Below, piece by piece: positions 9,682 to 17,567 of a stretch of 64,000 bases of DNA (position 1 is the first letter of the stretch; each line of letters begins with the position of its first letter). Made by a program: the position numbers and the translations under genes. Below the pieces are notes generated by a model, which had not been told where the DNA came from, ran no database searches, and saw nothing but the letters and a program-made list of their open reading frames with translations. The stretch comes from Leptospira sanjuanensis (GTDB lineage Bacteria; Spirochaetota; Leptospiria; Leptospirales; Leptospiraceae), in assembly GCF_022267375.1 (NCBI RefSeq), contig NZ_JAIZBH010000001.1:3610001-3674000 (forward strand). Direction: 5' to 3'.

Positions 9682-10105
9682 TTTCTATCCTTGTGTGAAT
9701 GAGTGTGAGTCTGTTTCTTTCAGGACGTTTGAGACGTTTATAACGGACGGTCATGATTTTTTTCAACGATCTTAAACCGAATCCGCCGTCCGCTCCGGTT
9801 TCGAAAAGCTCCTTCCAAGTATCGCTTTTTTTCAAGGTGGGATCGAATGGAATTCCTTCGTCGGTGATGGTGAATCTCCAAGTGTCTTTGTTGCGTCTCA
9901 TTTTGAGTTCAACGTTAGACGCCCTTTGATCGGGAAATCCGTGTTCGATCACGTTCGTAATCGCTTCGTCCACCGCGAACACGAGTCGACCTCGAATCAG
10001 ATCTCCGCATTCGTTCCCTAAAAAATTACGGACAACTTCCCGGATTTTGGAAAGTTCCGAAAGATCGTTCGGAAACGTATGCGTTAATTCCTTTTTCGAA
10101 TTCAT
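9656..10105 (-). CDS. RsbW-like serine kinase / anti-sigma type ATP-binding protein
   Basis: This 149-residue GHKL-fold protein (HATPase_c_2) is expected to phosphorylate a STAS antagonist and to hold a partner protein inactive. The N-box DEAITNVIEHG (Asn51) and the G-box GADGGFGLRSLK are intact, so ATP binding is expected. The gene lies between the STAS gene (18-base gap) and the SpoIIE gene (26-base overlap), so kinase, substrate and phosphatase are co-expressed. The classical output is release of a sigma factor, but none is encoded in this cluster; in spirochaetes such modules may control other targets. The family call is secure and the target is unknown. Confidence 0.88.
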   Translation of the reverse strand: MNSKKELTHTFPNDLSELSKIREVVRNFLGNECGDLIRGRLVFAVDEAITNVIEHGFPDQRASNVELKMRRNKDTWRFTITDEGIPFDPTLKKSDTWKELFETGADGGFGLRSLKKIMTVRYKRLKRPERNRLTLIHTRIENDPKQTSS

Positions 10106-10123
10106 TTTACGCAGGTTTGGCGA

Positions 10124-10465
10124 TTAAAACGCCGCCAATGCGTCCTTGACCGATTCGAAGATGCGAATTTTTTTCGTAAAATACATAAGGTCCATCGTGT
10201 CTCGAACCTCTTTTTTGATATTGGCGAATACGAGTTCTCCGGATTTTTCCTTTAAGAATTTCAGAATGGAGTTGAGAACCCCGATTCCCGCCGAAGCGAT
10301 GTAAGAAACTCCGGAGAAGTCGCATACGATCTTTGTCGCGCCGTTTCCGATGGAGGATTCCAATTTCAATTTCAAATCCGGCGCGGTTTTCGCGTCGATC
10401 TCTCCTTGAATTTGAAGAACCAAAAGATTTCCTTCTTTTTTTTCCTGAATCGTAAGTGTCGCCAT
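10124..10465 (-). CDS. STAS-domain anti-sigma factor antagonist (RsbV/SpoIIAA-like)
   Basis: A 113-residue single STAS domain. The phosphoacceptor region CDFSGVSYIASAGIGVL matches the SpoIIAA/RsbV signature, with Ser58 in ASAG the expected phosphorylation site. The kinase encoded next door would phosphorylate it and the SpoIIE phosphatase would reverse this. Its ATG directly follows the stop codon of the upstream 307-residue protein gene with no intervening base, and AAGGGA lies within the end of that gene, so expression is probably coupled. Length and fold are typical of the family. Confidence 0.9.
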   Translation of the reverse strand: MATLTIQEKKEGNLLVLQIQGEIDAKTAPDLKLKLESSIGNGATKIVCDFSGVSYIASAGIGVLNSILKFLKEKSGELVFANIKKEVRDTMDLMYFTKKIRIFESVKDALAAF

Positions 10466-11389
10466 TTATATTCCCTTCTTGATGTCTTTCATCATGTCTT
10501 TTTCCCGTATGATCGCGTAGAGTTTCCTTTCCAATCCGTCGATTTCGTAATAATATTTCGCGTTCGGATCTCCTTCGAAGATATGCGCGTATTTTCGAAT
10601 TCCCTGAATCGCCTTTCTCGGATTACCTTCGAGAATTCCCTTGGTAATGAGATAATAGAGTTCGATCGCGAGAGAATCCCGGAGATTCTCCTTAAACGAA
10701 ACGTCCCGTTTTGCGAGAGCGCCGATCAGATTTTCCACTTCCTGAAGATTGTAATCCTCGGAATCGCTGAATTTTATAATATAAGAAGATAATAATTTTT
10801 TACACTTCGGAATATCGTTCGATTTGGTCGCTACGAGAATCATGTTGTAAAGCCGATGAACCTCGGCGTCCAGATAAACCTTCTGACGATGTGTGTCGAG
10901 TTTCACCGGTTCCAAAACGTGTTTCAATTCTTCGGGAGAAAAATTCTTGATAGAGTCCTCGAACAGTTTTTCGCTTTTAGTACGGTTGAGCTCCCGGAAA
11001 TCCGCCAAAGGTTTTTCGATCAGAGAAAAAAATTCGATCGCTTCTTTACTTTCCGCGACCGCTTCCTGTTCCTGAATTTTTTCCAAAAAGAAAATACAAC
11101 TGTCCCCTACCGCGGACAAATTCTCCCCAAGAGCGTGCGACACGAGGCGTTTGCAATTCAGACCGATCGTGTGAACATAGGCGGGATCAAGAGAATCGGC
11201 CTGAATCTTATCGATAATTTTTGCGGAGGTTTGTGCGGAATGCGACTTCTCCTTTTCCCAACCAGCGTATGTCAGCGGATCGATCAAATAATTGCGAAAA
11301 TTCTTTTTTCCGGATAAGGCGAGAAGCCGAATCGTTTTGATGAATTCTTGAGCGAGCGGCTGCGGGATGTTATTTCTCGGATTCGGCAT
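10466..11389 (-). CDS. Uncharacterised 307-residue helical protein heading the partner-switching operon
   Basis: I do not recognise a family. The protein is soluble with no signal peptide or membrane helix and predicted mainly helical, with several amphipathic repeats in the second half (for example TKSNDIPKCKKLLSSYIIKF and YYLITKGILEGNPRKAI), which could be degenerate TPR-like helical hairpins. It is the first gene of the cluster with STAS, RsbW-like and SpoIIE genes, its stop touching the STAS start, so it is a candidate input or output component of that module. No strong ribosome site is visible before the ATG. About 200 bases of non-coding sequence lie upstream. Confidence 0.7.
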   Translation of the reverse strand: MPNPRNNIPQPLAQEFIKTIRLLALSGKKNFRNYLIDPLTYAGWEKEKSHSAQTSAKIIDKIQADSLDPAYVHTIGLNCKRLVSHALGENLSAVGDSCIFFLEKIQEQEAVAESKEAIEFFSLIEKPLADFRELNRTKSEKLFEDSIKNFSPEELKHVLEPVKLDTHRQKVYLDAEVHRLYNMILVATKSNDIPKCKKLLSSYIIKFSDSEDYNLQEVENLIGALAKRDVSFKENLRDSLAIELYYLITKGILEGNPRKAIQGIRKYAHIFEGDPNAKYYYEIDGLERKLYAIIREKDMMKDIKKGI

Positions 11390-11592
11390 TGCGGCTGTTT
11401 CGAAAACGGAACTGGTTTTTCCTTGATTCTCGCGCTGCCGTTAGCGATAGAAGACGCGAAAGATGCCGACTGATTTAAGGCAGTTCCGCAAATTGTAAAG
11501 TAAAAAGAACCGAAAATTGTGAAATTCAAACGCCGAAGAAAGTAGACATATTTCCGATTCCCGATCGCGGATCGAAAATACCTCCATTTCGT

Positions 11593-11697
11593 TTAACAGA
11601 TCAGCTCGACCAAATATCCGTCCGGATCCTTTTTTTCCAATTTCAGACCGAACTCGTCATTCTTCCTTTTTTTCTCTAAAGAAAAAGTGTGCCGATT
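11593..11697 (-). pseudogene. C-terminal remnant of a VOC/glyoxalase-fold protein
   Basis: The minus strand keeps an open frame ending with DEFGLKLEKKDPDGYLVELI followed by Cys and TAA. The DPDGYLVEL signature is the final metal-ligand strand of vicinal oxygen chelate (glyoxalase/bleomycin-resistance) proteins. Nothing of the rest of the domain remains: going upstream, the frame runs into the 3' end of the epimerase gene on the same strand. This is a gene relic, presumably left when the epimerase region was joined here by deletion. It is too short to be functional. Confidence 0.55.
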
Positions 11698-12656
11698 CAA
11701 AGAACCGGCATCTCTGCGAGACCTTGACGAACGCTGAGCAACGGAGAATAACCTAAATCCTTTTTAGCGTTGTCGATTTTGATCGTACAATCGCGGGACA
11801 TGATGCTCGCACTGAATCGAGTCAACGGAGGTTCGTTTTTGATTCCAAAAAGTTTCCAAACGGCTTCGATGATTCTCGCTAAAAAACGAGCAAGCCAACC
11901 CGGAACGGACCGATTCGGGGCTACGACTTTTTGAGTGAGCAGAAGCGATCCGAGAAAATTACGAAAATTGAATACTTCGTCGTCTGTGACGAAATACGCC
12001 TTACCGCCTTGTCCTTTCGTCAAAGCGAGCTCGATCGCGTGAACCAAGTTGTAAATATGAGTCGTGTTGGTAAGAGCCTTTCCCCCGTCGATCCAAGAGA
12101 AATTTCCTTCGGCGATCATTTTCAAAAGAACGGGAAGAACGGTTTTATCGCCCGGTCCCCAAATCAAACGCGGACGGATCGAAATCGTCTGCATTTCGGA
12201 GGAATTTCCGGCTAACACGCGTTTTTCGGCTTCCGCCTTTGTGCGTGAATACGGAAACGGAGAATTCTTCGGATATGGATAACTTTCGTCGATGTCGATC
12301 ATCGGTTGTCCGTAAAACAGAGCCGCTTCGGTTCCGATAAAGATGAATCGTTTTACGCCTGCCTTTCTCGCCACCTCGAGGAGCTGCGCCGTACCGTCCA
12401 CGTTGACTTTCCAAAAATCCTGAAACGGTCCCCATTGTTCCACATAGGCAGCGCTATGAATGACGACGTCGATTCCTTTGAGTTGATTCGGGTCTACGGA
12501 ATTCAATTCGGAACGAACCGGTTCTCCTCCTGCTTTGGTGATCACGGAATCGGTTTTTTCCGAACGGGACATCGCTTTGACTTTGTGTTTTTTAGAAAGA
12601 ATCCGGGTGGCGGCTTCTCCTACAAAGCCGGATGCCCCTGTGATAAAAAGATTCAT
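11697..12656 (-). CDS. NAD(P)-dependent epimerase/dehydrogenase (extended SDR)
   Basis: About 319 residues of the extended short-chain dehydrogenase class, close to the 3-beta-hydroxysteroid dehydrogenase/NSDHL-like branch. The Rossmann motif TGASGFVG is at the N-terminus; the catalytic pair is YSRTK (YxxxK) with the preceding serine/threonine region. Substrates in this branch are sterol-like or nucleotide-sugar molecules; the sequence alone does not decide. The ATG at 12656 has GGAGG 6-7 bases upstream; a TTG 12 bases earlier overlaps that site and is rejected. A TetR gene lies upstream on the same strand, and a TetR-type palindrome lies between the two genes, so it is probably repressor-controlled. 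Confidence 0.88.
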   Translation of the reverse strand: MNLFITGASGFVGEAATRILSKKHKVKAMSRSEKTDSVITKAGGEPVRSELNSVDPNQLKGIDVVIHSAAYVEQWGPFQDFWKVNVDGTAQLLEVARKAGVKRFIFIGTEAALFYGQPMIDIDESYPYPKNSPFPYSRTKAEAEKRVLAGNSSEMQTISIRPRLIWGPGDKTVLPVLLKMIAEGNFSWIDGGKALTNTTHIYNLVHAIELALTKGQGGKAYFVTDDEVFNFRNFLGSLLLTQKVVAPNRSVPGWLARFLARIIEAVWKLFGIKNEPPLTRFSASIMSRDCTIKIDNAKKDLGYSPLLSVRQGLAEMPVL

Positions 12657-12696
12657 TTTCGCCTCCAAACGGGAATGGGATTTAATTTTCGACTAG

Positions 12697-12710
12697 ATAG
12701 ATCGTTCTAC
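12697..12710. promoter_or_regulatory. Putative TetR (LmrA/YxaF-type) operator
   Basis: The sequence ATAGATCGTTCTAC is an imperfect palindrome (arms ATAGA/TCTAC) that resembles, from memory, the LmrA/YxaF box of Bacillus (ATAGA-N4-TCTAT). It lies about 40 bases before the epimerase start and 40 bases after the TetR gene, whose product looks like the LmrA/YxaF subgroup. The link is inference from motif and position. Confidence 0.45.
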
Positions 12711-12750
12711 CAAAATTATTATTGCCGATGATTTTGGTCAAGAAATTCTC

Positions 12751-13329
12751 TTATGCAGGAATCAATACGCTTAAAATCCCTTCTAACTGCTTTTCCACTG
12801 CTTTTAGGGGTTGGACGCTTCTGTGGGCTCGACAAAGGATCAGAGCGCCCTCGACGGCGGACAAAAGAAGAATGGCGACAGATTCTACACGCTCTTCTTC
12901 CATTCCGGACCGATGCAACAGAGCTTGAATCAGATTTTGCCAATTTTGATAAGTAGTAGAACAGACTTTCTGGATCCGATCGTTGTCGGCAGCGACTTCG
13001 AGTACAACCGTAGCGATCGGACATCCTTTTTGAAAACCGGAGTTGATCAGCTCCTCCGCAAGATGATTCGTAAATTCTTGGAGAGCGCCGTAAAGATCGG
13101 AATGATTTTCGACAGCGGTTTCGATTTGTTTTTCAAGACGTTCTCCGGCGCTTTGAATCGCTTGTGCGGTCAATTCTTCCTTTCCGTTCGGAAAGTGATG
13201 ATATAAGGAACCGCTCGGGGTTTCGCTTAATTTCAGAATGTCCTTTAACCCGGTACCATGGTAACCCCTTTCCTGGAGAAGTTTGCCGGTCGTTTGTATC
13301 AGTCTTTCTCTGGAGCTGGGTTGTTCCAT
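12751..13329 (-). CDS. TetR/AcrR repressor of the LmrA/YxaF type
   Basis: About 192 residues. The N-terminal helix-turn-helix is typical (ERGYHGTGLKDILKLSETPSGSLYHHFPNGKEEL), and the GSLYHHFPNGKEEL ending plus the C-terminal pattern NSGFQKGCPIATVVLE place it near LmrA/YxaF. Proteins of this group repress small-molecule-responsive genes by binding a palindrome in their target promoters. The likely target is the downstream epimerase gene. The ATG at 13329 is preferred over a GTG nine bases earlier. A perfect TTGACA -35 hexamer lies at 13361-13366 on this strand, though no convincing -10 follows it. Confidence 0.88.
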   Translation of the reverse strand: MEQPSSRERLIQTTGKLLQERGYHGTGLKDILKLSETPSGSLYHHFPNGKEELTAQAIQSAGERLEKQIETAVENHSDLYGALQEFTNHLAEELINSGFQKGCPIATVVLEVAADNDRIQKVCSTTYQNWQNLIQALLHRSGMEEERVESVAILLLSAVEGALILCRAHRSVQPLKAVEKQLEGILSVLIPA

Positions 13330-13691
13330 ATCTTCCACGATGAGAGTCTGTCGTTTTTTCTGTCAAGGGGAGTTCGAAGACTACAAATCCGTTTTTCGTT
13401 GAAAGGAAATTTTGCGTATTTTCCTCTTTTTGCTTTCTTTAAAAGGAAATTAGATTTTTCGAATGTGTTCGATAAAAAAGTGCCGGTTTGTGTTGTTAGG
13501 TAGTTGCCGTAAGTAGTAAGTCGAGATTCAGTTTTTCAAGACCTCGTCCACGCATTGAATGTCTTATGCGGAGTCAGGGTGTGCGTTTGATACGCGCGGG
13601 CATACTTTGTTAAGCTTCGAATTTTGGTTTCAAAGCGGTTGAAGGTTGTTTGTTTTAAATCTTGTTTTTAGGTTGGTGTTTGTCTGTTTGA
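13330..13691. other. Gene-free stretch between DUF1564 and TetR genes
   Basis: About 360 bases with no plausible coding frame on either strand. The plus strand is T-rich. The part next to the TetR gene carries TTGACA on the minus strand (13361-13366), a likely piece of the TetR promoter. I see no hairpin terminator, repeat or RNA gene. Confidence 0.5.
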
Positions 13692-14231
13692 CTAAATGTC
13701 GAACCAGTCTCGCGGATCCAAAACGTAAAATATGTGGGTGGGATCGCAGACGAGGGTCCGAGTTATGTTGTTATTTAAAAGATCGAGGTGGAGGATGTAT
13801 TTGTAATTCCTGTGAAATGTTGGACCTCCTTCATTCATAATTCTCACGATAGAATCCCCAACCCCGGCCTCATCCAACAACAAAAGATATCGAAATAAAT
13901 AACAGCGGGATACCCCGTGTGCCTGCGCGAACGTTCCGAACAACGCCCAACTTCCCGTACTCAAGCGCACGTTCATCCGAACCATATTCCCCCGACCAGG
14001 ACTTGGCTGATACAAAGTCTTTCCCGCCCTGTTCCCCAAACGTTTCGCAGCGGTTAAATATTTCCCGTAAATCTTCAGAAGAATAGGAATTCTCTTCGCT
14101 AAAATTTTACGATCCTCCTCGCGATACCGAGATAAAGTTTCCTTAGAAACTAAAAGAGTAACGACCTCGGTTTCAATCTCTTGAAGCCTGGAACAGATTT
14201 TCTCGTCGGAGTTGAGTGATAAGATTCCCAT
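13692..14231 (-). CDS. DUF1564 family protein (Leptospira-specific)
   Basis: About 179 residues that match my knowledge of the Leptospira DUF1564 family: an N-terminal [15 protein letters not shown] segment, then the conserved core with [20 protein letters not shown] and [20 protein letters not shown], and a C-terminal [15 protein letters not shown] stretch. Function is unknown; the family occurs in many copies per genome, and its R-S-T-G-x-W core preceding a helix recalls small DNA-binding folds, which is speculation. The ATG at 14231 fits the family start better than a TTG 36 bases upstream. It is monocistronic. Confidence 0.8.
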   Translation of the reverse strand: MGILSLNSDEKICSRLQEIETEVVTLLVSKETLSRYREEDRKILAKRIPILLKIYGKYLTAAKRLGNRAGKTLYQPSPGRGNMVRMNVRLSTGSWALFGTFAQAHGVSRCYLFRYLLLLDEAGVGDSIVRIMNEGGPTFHRNYKYILHLDLLNNNITRTLVCDPTHIFYVLDPRDWFDI

Positions 14232-14547
14232 ACAGACATCGGTTCCGAAATTTTTCCGAATGGACAAAATCCGATCATCAATCCGAAAAAAATTCAGATC
14301 ATTCTAAAAATTCGGGACACAATCCGAAACTTCAAAACGATTATTTCAGATCGAAGACCGCCCGAAATTTGGAATCCCGCAACAAGGACCGGATTTTATC
14401 GGATTGATCCGAAGGAATTAAGAATTTATGTTTACGATACAAAGAAGCATAACGCGGTTCCGCATACTCCTCAAACGACTGCGACTTTTCCCTCCCATTC
14501 CCGGATCGCTTGTAAGGAATGATGGAAGAATTTCAATTCTTTCGGAT
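14232..14547. other. Gene-free stretch upstream of the DUF1564 gene
   Basis: About 315 bases with no credible gene. Frames on the plus strand here are short, Arg/Ser-rich and without ribosome sites. The right end abuts a heptamer repeat and a sigma-factor remnant, so the stretch is best read as decayed or intergenic DNA that also holds the DUF1564 promoter. Confidence 0.4.
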
Positions 14548-14763
14548 TCACGATTCCCAATTCCCAATTCCCGATTCTATAAAACCCTTTGTCTTTCGAG
14601 CGCATCGACACGGGTTTTCCTTACGAACCAACCCGCATTTCGAATTCATAAACTGATAGAGATCCTTTCTCGCTCTGGATAATCTCTTTCGAAAATTAGT
14701 CCTCGATATTCCGAGGATTTCGCTCCCGACCAAGTCGCTTGCGGAAAGAAAATTCTTCCTCAT
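14548..14763 (-). pseudogene. Remnant of a sigma-70 family factor (region 4 and Cys-rich tail)
   Basis: The 71-residue frame carries a recognisable sigma region 4 recognition helix and tail: ILGISRTNFRKRLSRARKDL, then KCGLVRKENPCRCARKTKGFI. This combination (region 4 followed by a CGL..NPCRC..KT tail) belongs to a group of ECF-like sigma factors of about 200-300 residues. Region 2 and the linker are absent, the segment before the helix looks shortened (SASDLVGSE), and the C-terminal GIGNWES is encoded by a heptamer repeat. A strong GGAGGG ribosome site still precedes the ATG. It is most simply a truncated relic; a small regulator translated from it cannot be excluded. Confidence 0.6.
14553..14577. 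repeat. Heptamer tandem repeat (ATTCCCA)
   Basis: About three and a half copies of ATTCCCA/ATTCCCG run head to tail. It encodes the last residues of the sigma-factor remnant and probably marks where the original gene was truncated. Confidence 0.7.
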
Positions 14764-14834
14764 GACTTCCCTCCGATCATTCGAAAGGCGCCCATTCCAC
14801 GACGATTTCCTCGACTGGTATTTGATTTCTTAGA

Positions 14835-14858
14835 GACGGCGGTCGAACAACTGTGACA
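14835..14858 (-). promoter_or_regulatory. ECF41-like promoter motif (TGTCACA ... CGTC)
   Basis: The minus strand has TGTCACA, 13 bases, then CGTC, about 70 bases before the sigma-factor remnant. TGTCACA and CGTC are the -35 and -10 elements I associate with ECF41-type sigma factors. The spacing is somewhat short compared with what I remember, and the sigma remnant downstream is not clearly ECF41, so this may be a relic of a lost regulated gene or coincidence. Confidence 0.3.
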
Positions 14859-14915
14859 GTTTTTCAAAAAATTCCGAAAAACCGAACTTTCCGATTTGAT
14901 TCCCCGCAAGTCTCC

Positions 14916-15542
14916 TTACGAATTCTTCCCTTTCAAATTCTCACGCATCCAACGCGCAATCGTCCTTGAATTCTCATCCGTCATCGCTTCTAAGTTAGAA
15001 GCAATCCGTTGCTGAATCTCGGTCGACTTATTCTGGCTAAGCTTGAACTTTCCTTCCATCTTCGTGACTTCGATTTGAAACGCCGCAATCCCTTTTTGCA
15101 CGAGATTTCGGAAGAAAGAATCGTTAAAATCCAATTTCCATTCGGAAGAAGGATTCGTTTCGTAGGAAGCGACTAGCTGCCCAATCCGTTTCTGAGAATC
15201 CGCTTCATCCAAAAGCGAAAGATTCCCGGTAACATGAACGGCGGCATAATTCCATGTGGGAACCGTATGAGGTTCTCCCAACCAAGTCGGAGAGACGTAA
15301 CAGTGCGCACCGGAAAAAACGACCAAAACCCGATCGCGAACCTTCTTCCAGTGATCGTTGACTTTTGCAAAATGTCCGTAGAGAAATAACCTGCCGGATT
15401 CGTCCTTTTCCGGATGAAACACGAGATGAGACGCTTCCAAGGAAGTATCGTCGGCGGAAAACAAAATTCCGAACGGATTTTCACGTATAAACGCGATCAA
15501 CTTATTTTCATCGGTTTCTTCGAACGCTTTTGGAATATACAT
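14916..15542 (-). CDS. PaiB-family FMN-binding negative transcriptional regulator
   Basis: 208 residues with PaiB landmarks in order: MYIPKAFEE at the start, the SHLVFHPE region, SPTWLGEPHTVPTWNYAAVH (the conserved VPTWNY..VH box) and KFKLSQNKS near the C-terminus. Known members have a split-barrel FMN-binding fold and were described as negative regulators of sporulation and protease genes in Bacillus; many now look like flavin/haem-binding oxidoreductase-type proteins. The GGGAGGG ribosome site supports the ATG. The gene stands alone, with an AT-rich inverted repeat 62-83 bases upstream that may belong to its promoter. Confidence 0.9.
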   Translation of the reverse strand: MYIPKAFEETDENKLIAFIRENPFGILFSADDTSLEASHLVFHPEKDESGRLFLYGHFAKVNDHWKKVRDRVLVVFSGAHCYVSPTWLGEPHTVPTWNYAAVHVTGNLSLLDEADSQKRIGQLVASYETNPSSEWKLDFNDSFFRNLVQKGIAAFQIEVTKMEGKFKLSQNKSTEIQQRIASNLEAMTDENSRTIARWMRENLKGKNS

Positions 15543-15901
15543 ACTTTCCCTCCCGTTCCGAACTTCAATTTTCCGGGAATTTTTGTAAAGAAAATTCGAT
15601 CCGTATATTCAATATTTAGAATATATCAAGTCGCATAAAATCCGCTCGCACGCGAACGAATTTTCATGTTCCAAGCTGTTAAGCCGCATTCCCCTCTTTT
15701 AAAAGCAAAAAAGAACGGAAAGAGAACAGAGGAAAATGAAATCGCCGCGATCAGCCGAAACGAATTGGAAAAAATTCCTTGTACCATTTCCTATTTTTTG
15801 GAAAAAAGGAAGGATAGAAAGTTCTAAATTCGGACTTTCAGGGTCTAATCAGCAATCTCTGAAAACCCAAACTTTATGGAATCCTACTCTTACGGTATTG
15901 A
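15543..15901. other. Divergent intergenic region of paiB-like and antiporter genes
   Basis: About 360 bases without a gene. It must hold the promoters of both divergent genes. An AT-rich inverted repeat at 15604-15625 is the only clear structure; the antiporter side has no obvious ribosome site. Confidence 0.5.
15604..15625. promoter_or_regulatory. AT-rich inverted repeat upstream of paiB-like gene
   Basis: Perfect 7-base arms TATATTC and GAATATA flank an 8-base AATATTTA centre. Position and symmetry suit a repressor site or overlapping promoter elements. There is no direct evidence of function. Confidence 0.35.
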
Positions 15902-17371
15902 ATGGAATTTGAATTCGGCACTCTTGTTTTATCCGGCCTGATCATTCTCAGTATCGGGCTTCTGCGCGTTTCCTCCAAATTCGGGGTTCCCTCTCTTCTC
16001 CTCTTTCTTCTGATCGGAATGGCCGCCGGGTCCGATGGACCCGGCGGAATCGACTTCGACAATCCTCTTCTGGCAAGGCAAGTCGGCTCGATCGCGTTGG
16101 CATACATTCTCTTCTCCGGCGGTTTGGAAACGGAATGGCAAAAGATAAAACCCGTTCTCTGGAAAGGAATCGTCTTAGGAAACCTGGGCGTTTTGATCAC
16201 ATGGGCGACGATGGGACTCTTTTCCGTTTACGTTCTCGGGTTTTCTCCGATCATCGGCTTCTTATTGGGTGCGGTCGTTTCGTCGACGGACGCCGCCGCG
16301 GTTTTCAACGTCCTCAGAACCAGAAACACGGGGATGAAAAAAGGACTTACATCCTTGCTCGAACTCGAATCGGGAAGCAACGATCCGTTAGCCGTTCTTT
16401 TAACCGTAAGTATTCTCAGTTTGTTAGGACCGCAACCTCCGAGAGCGGGAGAATTGGCGCTTCACATTCTCATGCAATTCTCCATTGGATCGGCGGCGGG
16501 CGTAGCGTTCGGCTACGTGATCTACAAGGGACTCAATCGAATCAAACTCGAATACGAAGGGTTGTATCCGGTTTTAATTTCGGCTTCCGTGTTGTTCGTG
16601 TATTCTGCGACCGAATTGATCGGAGGAAACCCGTTCTTAGCGGTTTATATCGCGGGGCTCGTTTTAGGAAATCAGTCCTTCGTTCACAAACGAAGTAATC
16701 TCCGCTTCTTAGACGGAATCGCTTGGCTCATGCAGATCATCATGTTCTTAACGTTGGGCCTGCTCGTTTATCCGAGCAGAATCCCTCCGTTGTTCGGAAC
16801 GGGAATTTTGTTTTCCCTCTTTCTCGTTTTTTTTGCGAGACCGATCGCGGTGTTCATCTCACTCTTTCGGTCCGGTTATAATTTTCGGGAGAAGTTATTG
16901 GTCTCTTGGATCGGACTTCGAGGAGCGGCCCCGATCATTCTCGCGACATTTCCGTTCGCACAAGGCGTGGAAGGCTCCGATAAGATTTTCCATCTCGTAT
17001 TCTTTACCGTTTTAATTTCCCTGTTGTTTCAAGGAACGAGCGTTCCTCAAGTCGTCCGCTGGCTCGGATTGGACGCGCCTTTGGAACAAAGAGCTTCGTA
17101 TCCGTTCGAATTCGAAAATCGGGAACAGAGCGATTCCAATCTTTTGGAATTCATCGTTCCTTACGGTTCGAATTCGGTCGGCAAGTTCGTGTATTCGTTG
17201 AACTTTCCGGAAAACTCTCTGATCACCTTGATCTACCGCGGCGACGGACATATCGTTCCAACAGGAAAAACTAAATTAGAAGAAGGTGATGTTCTTTTGA
17301 TTCTCACTCCGAAAGGAAGCGAAGACAAGATCCGCGAAATTCTTTCCAAGATGGACGCGCCCGCAACTTAG
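15902..17371 (+). CDS. CPA1-type K+(Na+)/H+ antiporter with RCK_C domain (NhaP2/CvrA-like)
   Basis: 489 residues: about 12-13 membrane helices (residues 5-395), then a cytoplasmic TrkA-C/RCK_C domain (about 410-485: SVGKFVYSLNFPEN through GDVLLILTPKG). The transport-core motifs are present: SSTDAAAVF in helix 5, ESGSNDPLAV in helix 6, and GLRGAAPIILATFP further on. This combination is that of NhaP2/CvrA potassium/proton antiporters, which extrude K+ or Na+ in exchange for protons in the inner membrane, with the RCK_C domain sensing a cytoplasmic ligand. No good ribosome site precedes the ATG, and an upstream ATG is out of frame. It is monocistronic. Confidence 0.9.
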   Translation: MEFEFGTLVLSGLIILSIGLLRVSSKFGVPSLLLFLLIGMAAGSDGPGGIDFDNPLLARQVGSIALAYILFSGGLETEWQKIKPVLWKGIVLGNLGVLITWATMGLFSVYVLGFSPIIGFLLGAVVSSTDAAAVFNVLRTRNTGMKKGLTSLLELESGSNDPLAVLLTVSILSLLGPQPPRAGELALHILMQFSIGSAAGVAFGYVIYKGLNRIKLEYEGLYPVLISASVLFVYSATELIGGNPFLAVYIAGLVLGNQSFVHKRSNLRFLDGIAWLMQIIMFLTLGLLVYPSRIPPLFGTGILFSLFLVFFARPIAVFISLFRSGYNFREKLLVSWIGLRGAAPIILATFPFAQGVEGSDKIFHLVFFTVLISLLFQGTSVPQVVRWLGLDAPLEQRASYPFEFENREQSDSNLLEFIVPYGSNSVGKFVYSLNFPENSLITLIYRGDGHIVPTGKTKLEEGDVLLILTPKGSEDKIREILSKMDAPAT

Positions 17372-17467
17372 GGAAGATCGGGCGGTTCCTGCGAACGGAT
17401 TCGTAATTCGATACTGAAAACGAACACGCAGGACCGGGCTTGCTCTGCGCTTCGGCTTTCGCCTTCG

Positions 17468-17487
17468 GTCGTCTCTAACGAGACGAC
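17468..17487. repeat. GC-rich hairpin element downstream of the antiporter
   Basis: GTCGTCTC and GAGACGAC form a perfect 8-bp stem around a TAAC loop, embedded in about 90 bases of GC-rich sequence with further small hairpins (GGC-TTTC-GCC). It lies between convergent genes, so it may end transcription, but no T-run follows. A related hairpin occurs at 29566-29582, suggesting a dispersed intergenic palindromic element. Confidence 0.5.
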
Positions 17488-17567
17488 TGCTTCGCACGCT
17501 CCGCATCCCTACCGCAGGTTTTCCGGATCAAAGTCGAAAGCCTTGAATCGTAAAAACGAGACTCAGT

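Noticed and set aside
10406..11317. Plus-strand frames opposite the partner-switching operon
   Set aside because: Antisense shadows, Phe/Arg-rich, no family resemblance.
13646..13840. 64-codon plus-strand frame
   Set aside because: T-rich, no ribosome site, antisense to the end of the DUF1564 gene.
14553..14577. Heptamer repeat as a possible CRISPR remnant
   Set aside because: Repeats are contiguous with no spacers and only seven bases long.
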